From Ovis canadensis (Eukaryota; Chordata; Mammalia; Artiodactyla; Bovidae): a stretch of 64,000 nucleotides of DNA. Location: positions 54,641,001 to 54,705,000 of the forward strand of contig NC_091260.1 in NCBI RefSeq assembly GCF_042477335.2, given 5' to 3'. The translations under genes and the position numbers were made by a program. Shown here one piece after another: positions 33,136 through 44,954 of this stretch. Each line of letters opens with the position of its first letter. The stretch's first letter is position 1. The notes below the pieces were generated by a model. It did not search any database, was not told the DNA's origin, and saw nothing but the letters and a program-made list of their open reading frames with translations.

Positions 33136-33304
33136 TTTTTTTTTTTAATATTTATTTATTTATTTGGCTGCACTGGGTCTTAATCGTGGCACATGGGATC
33201 TTTAGCTATGGCATGTGGGATCTAGTTCCCTGACCAGGGATTGAACTCAGGTCCCCTGCATTAGGAACACAGAGTCTTAGCCACTGGACCACCAGGGTAG
33301 TTCC
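33136..33304 (-). mobile_element. CHR-type SINE
   Basis: Reverse element from a T-run and (TTTA)n to CACTGGACCACCAGGGTAGT. Perfect target duplication TGGATTGGGTTCT at 33123-33135 and 33305-33317. Confidence 0.9.
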
Positions 33305-33747
33305 TGGATTGGGTTCTAACAGAGTGGTTCTTGGGTTGAGACTGGTGTCCCCATTCCTAGGGAATCGATTGGTCTGTAGCCTGGAGGTAGTGGTAGAATT
33401 CAGAGTAAAACGCTTGGGTGGGAAAAGTATTTTTAATGACCTTTAAATGAAACTTACCCACTACAGTTAACAAACATGAGGCAAGCTGAAGTAGTACTAG
33501 TGATATCTGTGAGTTTGTCACCAGTAGAAACCAGAGATATTTTCATATCTTACTACTTTCATTTAGACACATTGCATTATTGTCTGCTCATCGCTATGTT
33601 GAAATTACACTTGCGACTAGGGTTTGTTGTTTGATGTACTAATAAAGACGCACATATATTATCACAGATTTGTTTATTTTTAATACTTTGTTTTATCTCC
33701 TTTGTAATCCTGTGCATTTTATTTTATGCACTTAAAAGGCAGGATAG

Positions 33748-34029
33748 GGACTTCCCTGGTGGTCCAGTAGTTAAGAAGCTGCCGGCCTGTGTAGAGGACA
33801 CAGGTTCAGTCTCTGGACTGGGACTCTGGGAAGATCCCTCACGCACAGGGCGACCAAGCCCCTGCATCTCAGGGCCTGTGCTCCACAAAAGAGAACCCGC
33901 CACAGGGAAAACCCCGTGCGCTACAAGGAAGAGTAGCCCCATTTGCCCAACCAGAAAAAGGCTGTGCACAGCAGCGAAGACCCAGCACAGCCCCAAGTAA
34001 GTACATACATCGTTGTTGTTGTTTTTTAA
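33748..34029 (+). mobile_element. CHR-type SINE
   Basis: GGGACTTCCCTGGTGGTCCA to CAGCGAAGACCCAGCACAGC, then a tail. Flanked by CAGGATA on both sides. Confidence 0.88.
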
Positions 34030-34580
34030 TGCCAGGATAAATAACAGTAGTCTCTCAGTGTCCAAGGGACATTGGTTCCAGGACCCTACATCGCAGGGGT
34101 TACCAAAATGCTCGGATGATCTAGTCCCTTGTTCAAAATGCTATAGTTTTTACATTTAACCTACACACATCCTCCTGTATCATCTGAGTCATCTCTGTTA
34201 CTTACAATACTTGGTGCAATGTAAATGCTATATAAATAGTTGTAAATACAATGTAAATAGGGGCAAATTCAAGTTTTGCTTTTTGGAGCTTTATTTTCTA
34301 TCTGTGGTGTTTTGGATCCTTGGACACAGAGGGCTGACTAAATTTTCTCTTTTGAGGGCTAAGTTTTAGAATAAGGAGTTAGTATTTTAGTGACTTTCAG
34401 TGAGGTGTGGGCTTTCTGTTTTTTTAAACTGTGACTTGTGGGGTTTTTTTTTAATCATTGAGTTTCAATCACTTGTATTTTTTTTAAAGGGAGCATTTAG
34501 AAATTTGTATTTGTTTCTCTGCACTGAATCTGTTAGCTGCTGCACACATGGCTCTTTTAGTCTTCAAGCTCTTGGTTGAG

Positions 34581-34668
34581 TTATGTGGGATCTAGTTCCC
34601 TGACTAGGGGTCAAATCCTGAGCCCCTGCATTGGGAGTGTGGGGTTCTCGCCATTGGACTGGAGGAAA
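34581..34668 (-). mobile_element. CHR-type SINE remnant
   Basis: TGTGGGATCTAGTTCCCTGA, CCCCTGCATTGGGAGTGTGG and CCATTGGACTGGAGGAAATC: reverse, partial. Confidence 0.7.
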
Positions 34669-34689
34669 TCCGAGTTACCTGTACAAATT

Positions 34690-34977
34690 GGTCCTGAATA
34701 TTCATTGGAAGGACTGATGTTGAAGCTGAAACTCCAATACTTTGGCCTCCTGATGCTAAGAGCTGACTCATTTGAAAAGACCCTGATGCTGGGGAAAGAT
34801 TGAAGGCAGGAGGAGAAGGGGACAACAGAGCATGAGATGGTTGGATGGCATCACCGACTCGATGGACATGAGTTTGAGTGAACTCCAGGAGTTGGTGATG
34901 GACAGAGAGGCCTGGCGTGCTACAGTCCCTGGGATCACAAACAGTTGGAGACTACTGAGCGACTGAACTGAACTGTA
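34690..34977 (+). mobile_element. BovB LINE 3' end
   Basis: Sense BovB from TTGGTCCTGAATATTCATTGG (coding [15 protein letters not shown]) to the terminal GAACTGAACTG. Confidence 0.9.
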
Positions 34978-35877
34978 CTCTTTTTATGTTAGTTTTATGT
35001 TTAAAGTTGTCGCACCTTTGGCTAATGGGAATTCATTTCCTTTGGCTGCGGTGTTCTTTTGGTATCACTTATTAACCTTTGATAACTTCTTGCTTTCTGG
35101 TCAACGTCAAAATGCCTGAGACTCGTCTTCTAAGTACATATCCTGTTTCAGACTTGAGATAGTCTTCAAGGAATCCTTGTTTTTTTTAAGTGGGGAATGA
35201 ACCACAGTCTGGGTACTGGGTGTCCTCAGTGTTATTGGGATGGCCTTGCCTCTAAGACTTTTCAGTACACAGACATAGATTGTGTTTTCTTTAAGGGATA
35301 GAGCTAGCATTTGGGGGGAGGGAAGAGTCACTTCACATGGTTTTTTATTCAAACTTAACATGGATTTTTATTTCACTTATTGAATTTTATACCTATATCT
35401 TTTTTCTCTTAATTAAAGTTCTTGGTTCCCCAAAATATTATTTTTATTGGATAAATAAAATAATAATTTATTGGATAAATAATAATAATGTCAGTATTAC
35501 TACAAATTGACTGTTGAATTCAGCCTCAAATTTGTTTGCAATACTTTACTAGGATGTACAGTTAAAATACGGTATTCTAAAGGCAGTTGAAATAGTTAAT
35601 ATTTCTTTGTGGCTGCATCACTAATTTTTGTGCAGTTAGATTAGCTCATTTGTTTTCCTTCTTTAAAAATGTTTTTTCTGTTTTGAAAATGTGTAACTGT
35701 CACAAGTTAGGAGTCTTTACTTCCATCATCCTTTGTACTTCATTCCTTCTTCCGCCTGTTGGTCATTTTGAAAACTTAGTTTGGAGTTTGTTTTTCCAGT
35801 GTTTTTATAGCAAAATTAAACATACTAGTTCTTGCCCCTCTCCCCCATATACAAAAGATAGCCTACTAGAGTGAAAA

Positions 35878-36484
35878 AGTTGGCTTAAAGCTCAACATTC
35901 AGAAAACTGAGATCATGGCAACCGGTCCCATCACTTCATGGCAAATAGACGGGGAAACAGTGGAAACTGTGTCAGACTTTATTTTGGGGGGCTTCAAAAT
36001 CACTGCAGATGGTGATTGCAGCCATGAAATTAAAAGACGCTTACTCCTTGGAAGGAGAGTTATGACCAACCTAGATAGCGTATTAAAAAGCAGAGACATT
36101 ACTTTGCCAACAAAGGTCCGTTTGGTCAAGGCTATGGTTTTTCCAGTGGTCATGTATGGATGTGAGAGTTGGACTGTGAAGAAAGCTGAGCACCAAAGAA
36201 TTGATGCTTTTGAACTGTGGTGTTGGAGAAGACTCTTGTGAGTCCCTTGGACTTTAGGGAGATCCAACCAGTCCATTCTAAAGGAGATCAATCCTGGGTG
36301 TTCATTGGAAGGACTGATGATAAAGCTGAAACTCCAATACTTTGGCCACCTGATGTGAAGAGTTGACTCATTGGAAAAGACTCTGATGCTGGGAGGGATT
36401 GGGGGCAGGACGAGAAGGGCCAACAGAAGATGAGATGGCTGGATGGCATCACGGACTCGATGAACATGAGTCTGAGTGAACTGC
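35878..36484 (+). mobile_element. BovB LINE, reverse-transcriptase C-terminal part (sense)
   Basis: Encodes [61 protein letters not shown] and then a TGA at 36239, i.e. 108 uninterrupted codons of ORF2. The 3' tail of the LINE is missing: the sense part stops at AGTCTGAGTGAACT and runs straight into BovB sequence of the opposite orientation. Confidence 0.9.
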
Positions 36485-36731
36485 TTTTGCATTCCAGTCC
36501 ACTATAATGAAAAGAACATCTTTTTTGGGTGTTAGTTCTAAAAGGTCTTATAGGTCTTGATAGAACCATTCAGCTTCTTCAGCGTTACTGGTTGGGGCAT
36601 AGACTTGGATTACTGTGATATTGAGTGGTTTGCCTTGGAAACAACAGAGATCTTTCTGTCGTTTTTGAGATTGCATCCAAGTAGTGCATTTCGGACTCTT
36701 TTGTTGACCATGATGGCTACTCCATTTCTTC
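36485..36731 (-). mobile_element. BovB LINE, endonuclease part (antisense)
   Basis: On the - strand: KPLNITVIQVYAPTSNAEEAE, part of the APE-type endonuclease domain at the 5' end of BovB ORF2. It joins the sense fragment at 36484 in inverted order. Confidence 0.85.
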
Positions 36732-36869
36732 ATTTTTTCCTTAGTCTTCTTTAAAGTAATACTCATTTAGTTCCAGCAAAATACAAATGACCATGATGGC
36801 TACTCCATTTCTTCATTTTTTCTTAGTCTTCTTTAAAGTAATACTCATTTAGTTCCAGCAAAATACAAA
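36705..36869 (+). repeat. 83-base tandem duplication across the BovB edge
   Basis: The block TGACCATGATGGCTACTCCA ... AGCAAAATACAAA at 36705-36787 is repeated at 36788-36869 with one base less in a T/C run. The unit includes the end of the BovB fragment and about 55 bases of neighbouring DNA, so it arose after the BovB was in place. Confidence 0.9.
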
Positions 36870-36877
36870 AACTTTGC

Positions 36878-37865
36878 TCCAGTATATCTTCATTTACCCC
36901 TTTCCTTTTCATTATTGTCAGAAATATTACAAGTTCACATAACTCAGTACTGTTTTATACTTACTATTTTATGCAATCTTTTGCTTTTAAGTGAGTTTTT
37001 AAAGGCAAAAATAGAAAATATATAGTCTTTCATGTTCATTTACCTTTGTATCTATCTTTTCTTTATATGGATTTGAAACTGCCTGATATTAATTTACTTA
37101 AAATTAGCAGGAGTTCTTTTAGTATTGCTTATAAGGTATATCTGCTAGCAACAAATCCAGCCTTTGTTTACCTGTAAATGTCTCTTTCATCTTCAGCTTT
37201 GAAGGGTGTTTTGCTGGGTATAGATTCTTGGTTGATAGTGTGTTTCTTTCAGCACTTTGAATATGTTATCCTAATGCCTTTTGGTTTCCAGTATTTCTAG
37301 TGAGAGGTTATCTGGTAATTGTTCCCTTAAATGGGATAAGTTGTTTTTTTCTTGTTGCTTTCCCAGTATATAATATCTACTCTTTGTTTAATGTCAGCAG
37401 TTTGACTGTGATATATCTGGGTATGATGCTCTGGATCTTTGATGAATATTTTTCACCATACTTGGGGACGTTTTTCAGTTTTTTCTACTTTCTCCTGTTT
37501 TTGAGATTCTTGTCACTACTGGGAGGCTTGCTTGAACACTACTCTCTGAAGTGAAAGTGAAGTGCAGTTCACTCAGTCATGTCTGACTCTTTGCGACCCC
37601 ATGGACTATACAGTCCATGGAATTCTCCAGGCCAGAATACTGGAGTGGGTAGCCTTTCCCTTCTTAAAGAGATCCTCCCAACCCAGGTCTCCTGCATTAC
37701 AGGCAAATTCTTTACCAGCTGAGCCACAAAGGAAGCCCACTGAGGCTTTTCCTGTTTTCTACATTACTTTCCGTCTTGTTCTTTAAATTCAAATTCAAGT
37801 TCATTGACTCTTTCTCATCTCGTCTCTACTGTTGAGCTCCTCCAGTAAACTTTTCACTATAGTCA
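36878..37865 (-). mobile_element. L1 fragment (antisense), split by Bov-tA
   Basis: TCATCTTCAGCTTTGAAGGG, TTTGCTGGGTATAGATTCTTGGTTGA, TTTCAGCACTTTGAATATG and CAGTTTGACTGTGATATATC follow the reversed sequence of an old L1. It continues after the SINE at 37553-37739. The 84-codon open frame at 37300 is part of it. Confidence 0.7.
37553..37739 (-). mobile_element. Bov-tA SINE
   Basis: Reverse, AGTTCACTCAGTCATGTCTG to CAGCTGAGCCACAAAGGAAG; inserted in the L1. Confidence 0.88.
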
Positions 37866-37867
37866 TA

Positions 37868-37872
<5 letters not shown>

Positions 37873-37909
<37 letters not shown>
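37873..37909 (+). repeat. (TG)13(AG)n microsatellite
   Basis: Uninterrupted TG from 37873 to 37898, then AG/GA to 37909. Likely polymorphic. Confidence 0.9.
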
Positions 37910-37919
37910 CATATACACA

Positions 37920-38273
37920 CTGCTACATTTACTTGTTTTTGGCTATGCTGGGTCTTCATTGCTGCCTGCCGGCTTTGTCTAGTTGCAGAGTGAGGGCTGC
38001 TCTCTAGTTGTGGTGTGTAGGTTTCTCACTGTGCATGTGGTGGCTTTCCTTGCTGTGGAGCTTGGGCTCTAGGCACACAGCTTCTTTAACTGCAGCACTT
38101 GGGCTTAGTTGCGCGTCGCTGGCCCTAGGGCGCGTAGGCTTCAGTAGTTGTGCCACAGGAGCTCATTAGCTGTGGCTCGCAGGCTGTGGAATCTTCCTGG
38201 ACCAAAGGATCAAACCTGTGTCCCCTGCACTGGCAGGTGGATTCTTATCCGCCATGCCACCAGAGAAGTCCCA
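37920..38273 (-). mobile_element. CHR-type SINE, long form
   Basis: Reverse; TGGCTATGCTGGGTCTTCAT, several GTGGCT units, GGATCAAACCTGTGTCCCCT, and CCACCAGAGAAGTCCC at the head. Confidence 0.85.
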
Positions 38274-38279
38274 GTCATA

Positions 38280-39890
38280 CTTTTTTTCTTTGGACAGGAA
38301 AAAAAAAAGACCTTTATTCCCCTGTTTTCAAACAGTTGGTTGCTAGTATAACGTTTATGAGTTTTGGCAGATATATCATAGTTTCCCAATTACTTTCAGA
38401 TAGCAACACAACTTGTATTATGCGTTAACCAGGAAAACAAGACGTTTTAACCTTTTCCCAAGTACATCAATGAATCCATCCATACTTCTTTCTTTCCAGC
38501 AATTTCTACACATGTTGATTAATTTTTCTTCCTCTTTTCACCTCTCCAGTTATTTTTGGATCTACCGTCCATATAGGAATTTATTTAGTAATAGAGAAGG
38601 ATGACAGTGATCTCTTTTATTCTTGGACTGCGGTTAGATCATTTCCTTAGGAGATACTTCATTTTAGAACTAGCTGAACATGTTTTACTTCAAGAATACA
38701 AAAGAAACCTAAAATAAACTTTTTTCAGTGAAGTATATAAAATAGGCATTAGCTCTTTTTTTTTTTAATTTAAAGAATTCCTGGAAATAAAAGGTTGAAA
38801 AAGAAAACAGTGGAAAAAATAAGAGTAATTATATTTTATGGTTCATTCAGTGATACTTTTTAACTAAAGAATTTCATTCTCTTAACTGAGGTCAGTATTT
38901 GATGAATCATTATTTTTATTAATGAGTCATTGTCATTTTTCTCACTAATTCTTTAAATATGGTTTCCTTTAGTTCTTTACTCATTATTTGATAGAGTGTC
39001 CTTCAGTTTGGATTTGATGTATAAGTAAATTATTAATGTGTCTCTGTGTGTTTGTGTATTTTCTATCTTTTAAGGTTAATGATGTTAGGATTTCATTTGC
39101 TTCTAGTTGGAATGTGGCACTTGATAATCACAAGCCCTAATTTGCCGTCTGACAAATAGGTTCGTTTTGTTGATGGGACTGCTCTTTGTTTTCAGTAAGC
39201 CACTACCCTTGCCACAATCACAATTACTGGTGTTCAACTAAAGGTTGACAACTAAAGGTTACATTTATGTAAATTTGAATTCCTTGGCCATGCATAATAT
39301 TTTTTTAGCCTGTGATGAATCTTTTAGTTATAGTTTCTATACACAAACTTTTTCAGATACCACCGATTTAATATTTCATTAAATTCCTTTTGGCATTACT
39401 GAAAGTTAGCTGCTTGCAAGAACAGAAATCTCTGCAAGTAACCTAAGGAAAGGAGATACAGGTCAGTCTCATGGAAATAAGGTTTAGAGGTACAACCCAA
39501 AGATACAGGCACACTTCTGTTGTTAGGATGCTTTTCTCTGTGTGTCTGTGTGTATGTCTGGGTCTGCCTCACATTGCATGTTCTCTCATTTCTGCATCTC
39601 TCTCTTCTGTTCCTGTTTATCGTCATTCTCTGGTTGCATTTGTGAAGAAGGGCCAGTGACTTCTGAATCCACATAACCAGTTACATCTCTGTTGTCCATG
39701 CTCACCTAAATGGTGCAGCCTCTGTGTGCCAAGTTCAGATTCCTGGGAGGAGAACTTTAACGTACCCATCCTGGTCCAGTTAGATTTGGCAGAATAGTCA
39801 TCCTTTTCTGTAAAATCTGTAGAGGGCACATTTTCTAAAAGGTGGATGCGAGCCAAGAGTGGTCTCAATAGTACAACTTTTGGAGTGAGT
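38280..39890. other. Intron 1 sequence without recognised feature
   Basis: AT-rich; no named repeat. A GTGTGTCTGTGTGTATGTCT stretch lies near 39540. Confidence 0.45.
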
Positions 39891-39893
39891 TTG

Positions 39894-40107
39894 GTGTGTG
39901 CGTGCTCAGTTGCTTCAGTCATGTCTGACTTTGTGACGCTGTGGCCTCTAGCCCACCAGCCTCCTACGTCCATGCGTTTCTTCAGGCAAGAATACTGGAG
40001 TGGGTTGCCGTGCTCTCCAAGGGATCCTTCCGATGCAGGGATTGAACCGTCGTCTCTTGTCTCCTGCATTGGCAGGCAGATTCTTTACTGCTAGTGCCAC
40101 CTATAGT
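39894..40107 (-). mobile_element. Bov-tA SINE
   Basis: Reverse, GCTCAGTTGCTTCAGTCATG through GGGATTGAACCGTCGTCTC to GCTAGTGCCACCTATAG. Confidence 0.85.
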
Positions 40108-40114
40108 AAATGCC

Positions 40115-41025
40115 AAATGTTTTTGGAAACCTGATATTGTCTTTTGCCGAGGAAAGTCTGTGTAGAAAGCCATTTCTGAAACAGTGATCGCAACAGAATT
40201 AAACATTATATACAGATATGTTGTTTTTAGTCATTTCATTTGGAAATAACTTTGTGCATAAAAACAGAAACATGCTCATAAAATATGAAAACTGTTGTGT
40301 GTACCTTGTCCATATATTAACAATGGCCAGTCTTAAACAATAAAAGGCTCCTGGTTAAATATTCTGGAACTCAAAAGTTGAATGATGAGAATTCAGTGTT
40401 AATATTTAGGGGCCCAGTGAACATTTCCTTTTGAAATCCTCCCAAGTGGAGCCACTTGAGAAGAAAAAGGGAATCAGGCAAATAAAGATCCAAGTAAATT
40501 TTATCTCATCGCTGAGAAAAAGTTGTGTTGGAGGTTGTTACTTAGCTCTGCAGTAATGTCAGATTACTGCATGTATTCTCTGTATGTATTCTCTGTCCCC
40601 TACGTTTAGATCTTGGAACTGCCCACTGACAGAAGGATTGTGTCTGCAGAGCTTTTCCCTGGTGTCATTGCCTCATTCGTTCCTGCGCCTTCGTTCTTTC
40701 TGTTCTGCTCCTTGCTTCTGAGTGGCATACCATATGATAAAGGTCATATATCCCACTTAAAGTTACAAGGTTCTCGTGAGGTCTGCCTAAAGATTGGCCA
40801 TTTGTCTGAGTCCTGGATACTGAGTGATACCAAAAACGTAAGATTGACGGGAGCACTCTGTAGTCAATTTAGCTGGCATTCTGTTGGGAACGTCTCCACC
40901 TACCTGGTTATCATTAGTTGTTATTATTAAATTTTGGTAAAAGGCAAGTAGAGGTGCTTTGAATTAGCTTCCAGGGTCTTCTGATTGTCTGCGTCTTGTA
41001 TTCTAGTCTTGATTTTGTTGAAGAC
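40115..41025. other. Intron 1 sequence without recognised feature
   Basis: No repeat named. The 105-codon frame at 40613-40930 shows no known protein similarity. Confidence 0.45.
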
Positions 41026-41027
41026 TT

Positions 41028-41216
41028 AGGCTTCCCTGGCTGCCTTCAGTGCAGGAGACCCAGGTTCGATCCTTGAGTTGGAAAGATCCCCTGGAGGAGA
41101 AAATGGCAACCCACACCAGTATTCTTGCCTGGAGAATTCCATGGACAGAGGAGCCTGGCAGGCTACAGTCCATGGGGTTGCAAAGAGTTGGACATGACTG
41201 AGCGACTAACACACTT
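41028..41216 (+). mobile_element. Bov-tA SINE
   Basis: Head with an internal deletion (GGCTTCCCTGGCTGCCTTCA), then ACCCAGGTTCGATCCTTGAG, body and ACTGAGCGACTAACACA. Confidence 0.88.
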
Positions 41217-41491
41217 GTGAGCTGCACATGGTATGACTTTCAAATGTGCCTGATTTGATTTTCTAGCATTTTAGCTCCCCAGGACAGCCATATTAGGGTC
41301 GTCCTGGGACCATCTGTTCTTGAATGTTTCACCTTGTTTTAGCCCTATGCCTAATGAAATCCTGTTTCTCTGGATTCTTGGGGTAGTATATGATCCACTG
41401 CTACTTGGCACATCTCTGCCTCTTCCATTCTTATATTTTAGAAATAGCTGATTCTGATCCTAATCTTAAACTTGTAGGGCCCCAAATAGTG

Positions 41492-41515
41492 TTTTTTTTT
41501 TTTTTTTTTTTTTTT
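41492..41515 (+). repeat. T24 homopolymer
   Basis: An uninterrupted run of 24 T. No LINE or SINE is visible adjoining it, so it is not an obvious retroposon tail. Confidence 0.9.
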
Positions 41516-41710
41516 GTGGTTCTCTAACCTCCACTAGGACCCAGAAGTTCTTCTGCAGTGAGTAGGGGACATCCTCAAGATCCTGTGGCTGCTGGTATTC
41601 CTAATGGAGTGCTGCTGCTTTGTCACTAAGCTGATTGCTTGGCCAGTGGTTCTCCCTTCACGTGGCCCTGAACTTTGAGTGCTAGTACCCTATTTTTGGA
41701 TTAAGCTAGG

Positions 41711-42152
41711 GTAGTCAAAGCTGTGGTTTTTTCAGGAGTCATGTATGGATGTGAGAGTTGGACTATAAAGAAAGCTGAGTGCTGAAAAATTGATGCTTTT
41801 GAATTGTGGTGTTGGAGAAGACTCTTGAGAGTCCTTTGGACTGCAAGGAGATCCAACCAGTCCATCCTAAAGAAAATCAGTCCTGAATATTCACTGGAAG
41901 GACTGATGCTGAAGCTGAAACTCCAATCCTTTGGCCACCTGATGTGAAGAACTGACTCATTTGAAAAGATCCTATGCTGGGAAAGATTGAAGGCAGGAGG
42001 AGAAGGGGATGACAGAGGATGACATGGTTGGATGGCATCACTGACTCAGTGGACATGGGTTTGGGTGGACTCTGGCAGTTGATGATGGACAGGGAGGCCT
42101 GGTTCATGGGGTCGCAAAGAGTTGGACATGACTGAGCAACTGAACTGAACTG
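41711..42152 (+). mobile_element. BovB LINE 3' end
   Basis: Starts in GTCAAAGCTGTGGTTTTTTC, encodes GVMYGCESWT (with a TAA soon after) and ends TGAACTGAACTG. Confidence 0.9.
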
Positions 42153-42159
42153 CCCTTTT

Positions 42160-42590
42160 GACAGATATGGTATAAGATTTTTTACTAGGGCAAAAACGCA
42201 TTCATGCCCTGAATATATAACCGTCCTGTTTAGACCACAGGTCCTTGTAATTGTTTCAGGAGTAGTGTTTTATCTGAGGACAAATCCCCGGGGTGGTGTG
42301 GTGTTACCTGCTCTGATGAAGTCTTTCGCACTGAGAAATCAGGTAGATTGGTGGTCTGCCTAGATTTGGATGTTCAGTCAGCCAGTCTTGTACCAAGTTT
42401 TAAGGCTCCCAGTAACTGATAAGTTGGACGCTGGTTCTTCATCCCACTGCTGTGCACCTGTGAGGCCTGTGCCCCATGTCTGTCCTCTCTTCCATGGGTT
42501 TAGGTTAACTCAGTAGCTGTCATACTATATTTCTTTCAAGATACCATCTATTTTTAAATGCATCCCAATACCAGAGATACAACTTCTCCC
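42160..42590. other. Intron 1 sequence without recognised feature
   Basis: Nothing recognised. Confidence 0.45.
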
Positions 42591-42594
42591 CCCT

Positions 42595-43035
42595 CAGTTT
42601 TATTGAGAAATAATTGACATACATCACTGTATAAATTTTAAGGTGTACAGCGTCGTGGTTTAATTTACATATGCAGGCATACCTTATTTTATTGTGCTTT
42701 GCTTTACTGTGCTTCACAGATACCATATGTTTTACAAATTAAAGGTGTTTTAAAATTAGCAATAAGGAATTTTAAAACTAAGGTATATACATTTTCTTTT
42801 CTTTTTTTTTTTGGTTATAACTATAGTGTAGTGTATATATTAACTTTTATATGCACTGGGAAACCGTAGCATTTGTGTGACTCACTTCTTGGGATAACTG
42901 GCTTTGTTCCTGTGGTCTGGAAACAATTCTGTGATATCTCTGATATTTACCAAACCGAGGTAGGCCTGTATGGTGAAATGATTACCACAGTAAGTTTAGT
43001 TAGCTTCCATCATCATATAGAGATACTAAACTTAT
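42595..43035 (-). mobile_element. Old L1 fragment (antisense) holding a Tigger-like element
   Basis: TTTTATTGAGAAATAATTGACATAC on the left and TGGTGAAATGATTACCACAGTAAG on the right are consecutive in reversed L1. The 295 bases between are a DNA transposon. Confidence 0.75.
42674..42968. mobile_element. Tigger/MER2-like non-autonomous DNA transposon
   Basis: Left end CAGGCATACCTTATTTTATT; right end reads CAGGCCTACCTCGG when reversed, giving matching terminal inverted repeats of the pogo/Tigger type. Inside are GTGCTTCACAGATA and ACTGGGAAACC...TGTGTGACTC, the ends of Tigger1. TA follows on the right; the left TA has become TG. Confidence 0.8.
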
Positions 43036-43321
43036 GTTTGGAGATCAGTAAAATGTAGTTGTATGGTTAGCACTAGAGATTAAAAGATGGAAGTGCTCTT
43101 TAGCACTTGGCAGGGTCTAAGCTGGTGCCCCAGCTTCAGTAGTTTTGCTTGTATGTGTAAAAGAGACATGGATTCACTCCAGAATCTTGCTGGCCTAGGT
43201 CATGACCAAATTCACTTGGCTCTTTCCAGTGTACTGCTTTCCTTCTAAAATACTTAATTCTCAAGGATGGCATTGCCACCATCTTATCCAGTAGTATCAT
43301 AAAATATTTTTGTTCAGCTCT

Positions 43322-43527
43322 GGGCTTCCCTCATGGCTCAGCAGTAAAGAATCTGCCTGCCAATGCAGGAGACGCGGGTTTGATCCCTGGGTCAAGAAGA
43401 TCCCCTGAAGGAGGGAATGGCTGCCCACTTCGGTATTCTTGCCTGGAGAATCCCATGAACAGAGCCTGGCGGGGCTAGAGTCCGTGGGGTTGCAGAAGAG
43501 TTAGACGTGACTTGGTGACTAAACGAC
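43322..43527 (+). mobile_element. Bov-tA SINE
   Basis: Full-length, GGGCTTCCCTCATGGCTCAG to GACTTGGTGACTAAACGAC. Confidence 0.9.
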
Positions 43528-43882
43528 GTCTCCCCTCTTCTCTCCTGCTTCCAGCAACTTGCTTGATTCCTGATCGTACTTTTATGATGTGGATTTTGCC
43601 AGGCGTCATTAGCCTGCTTGGTATGGTTTGGTGGCTTCACTGATCTTTGGAATATTGTATGTGAGTCCTGGAAGCTTCGCTGCAGAACTGTCCATGTCCA
43701 TTTGTCTGTTTTCCCACGTGAAGTCAATTCTGTTTAAGTATGTGTCTTTAATGTTAATGCCCCAAAGCCATTCACTACATGTAAATCTTCAAAGTCCTGT
43801 TAAATACGCCATTTTGCTAACTTCTCTGGGTATACCTTTATTCTCAGGGCAGTTGAGGTTGAGGTGTATTTTGTTGTCTGCT

Positions 43883-44145
43883 AGAGAAGGCAATGGCAAC
43901 CCACTCCAGTACTCTTGCCTGGAAAATCCCATGGACAGAAGAGCCTGCTAGGCTGCAGTCCATGGGGTCGCTAAGAGTCGGGCAGAGTGACTTCACTTTC
44001 ACTTTTCACTTCCATGCATTGGAGAAGGAAATGGCAACCCACTCCAGTGGAGAATCCTAGGGAAGGTGGAACCTGGTGGGCTGCCGTCTATGAGGTCTCA
44101 CGGAGTCGGGCATGACTGAAGCGACTTAGCAGCAGCAGCAGCAGG
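43883..44145 (+). mobile_element. Bov-A2 dimeric SINE
   Basis: Both monomers in sense: AGAAGGCAATGGCAACCCAC ... TGCATTGGAGAAGGAAATGG ... then (CAG)n. The second monomer has lost the GTTCTTGCCT segment. Confidence 0.9.
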
Positions 44146-44196
44146 AAATGTAAAATTCTCCCCTCTCCCTCTTTTCTGAGGTGAAATTGATCATTC

Positions 44197-44363
44197 TTTT
44201 AATTTTTATTGTTTATTGTTTTTAGCTGCATTGGGTCTTCGTTGGCTTCCTGCAGGCTTAGTTGCCCTGGAGGCGTGGGATCTTAGTTCCCGACCAGCCA
44301 TTGAATGCACACCCTCCGCATTGGAAGGCAGACTCTTAAACACTGGACTGCCAGGGAAGTCCC
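44197..44363 (-). mobile_element. CHR-type SINE
   Basis: Reverse, AGCTGCATTGGGTCTTCGTT to GGACTGCCAGGGAAGTCCCC. Confidence 0.85.
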
Positions 44364-44665
44364 CAAGTTTCTAATAAGTACTGTTCATCAGAAATTTCCA
44401 GGCTGCAGAGACAGGGCATGGTCCTGTATTTCATCCATCACTGTCTTATGAGGTGTACTCTATTGTTTATAGTTTGTAGAGGCTCACCTGGGAACTCCCA
44501 TCTGTATGTCCAGGCCAGTTGAAGCCAGATAGCTATAACTTTGATTTCATGTGAATCCATTTCTGGGCTTCCTAGAGATTTAATTGTATTGGATGGATAC
44601 ATAAGCCATGGATTTTACCTGACATCTGTAAGTTACTGGTCTTATTAACTACTTAGCTAACCTCT

Positions 44666-44820
44666 GCTGCTGCTGCTGCTAAGTCGCTTCAGTCGTGTCC
44701 GACTCTGTGCGACCCCATAGACGGAAGCCCACCAGGCTCCCCCATCCCCGGGATTCTCTGGGCAAGAAGACTGGAGTGGGTTGCCATTTCCTTCTCCAAT
44801 GCATGAAAGTGAAAAGTGAA
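44666..44820 (-). mobile_element. Bov-A2 monomer
   Basis: Reverse monomer with a CTG run at its left end. Target duplication AGCTAA(C/T)CTCT at 44655-44665 and 44821-44831. Confidence 0.9.
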
Positions 44821-44954
44821 AGCTAATCTCTAGTGATCTTAATTTAACCAGATCCCTAAAACTAAGTTTAAAAGAATCTCCTCAAATCTAAACAGTATCT
44901 GCTTTCCCTGCCTCACATTTAAATCTGCTTGTTTATTTTTTAATATAAATTTAA

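Noticed and set aside
35899-36492. A 197-codon open frame on the - strand
   Set aside because: It is the antisense reading of BovB ORF2; the real similarity is on the + strand (MYGCESWTVKKAEH).
44666-44690. CTG/CAG trinucleotide runs considered as disease-type repeats
   Set aside because: They are the (CAG)n tail of Bov-A2 elements, present in all such copies.
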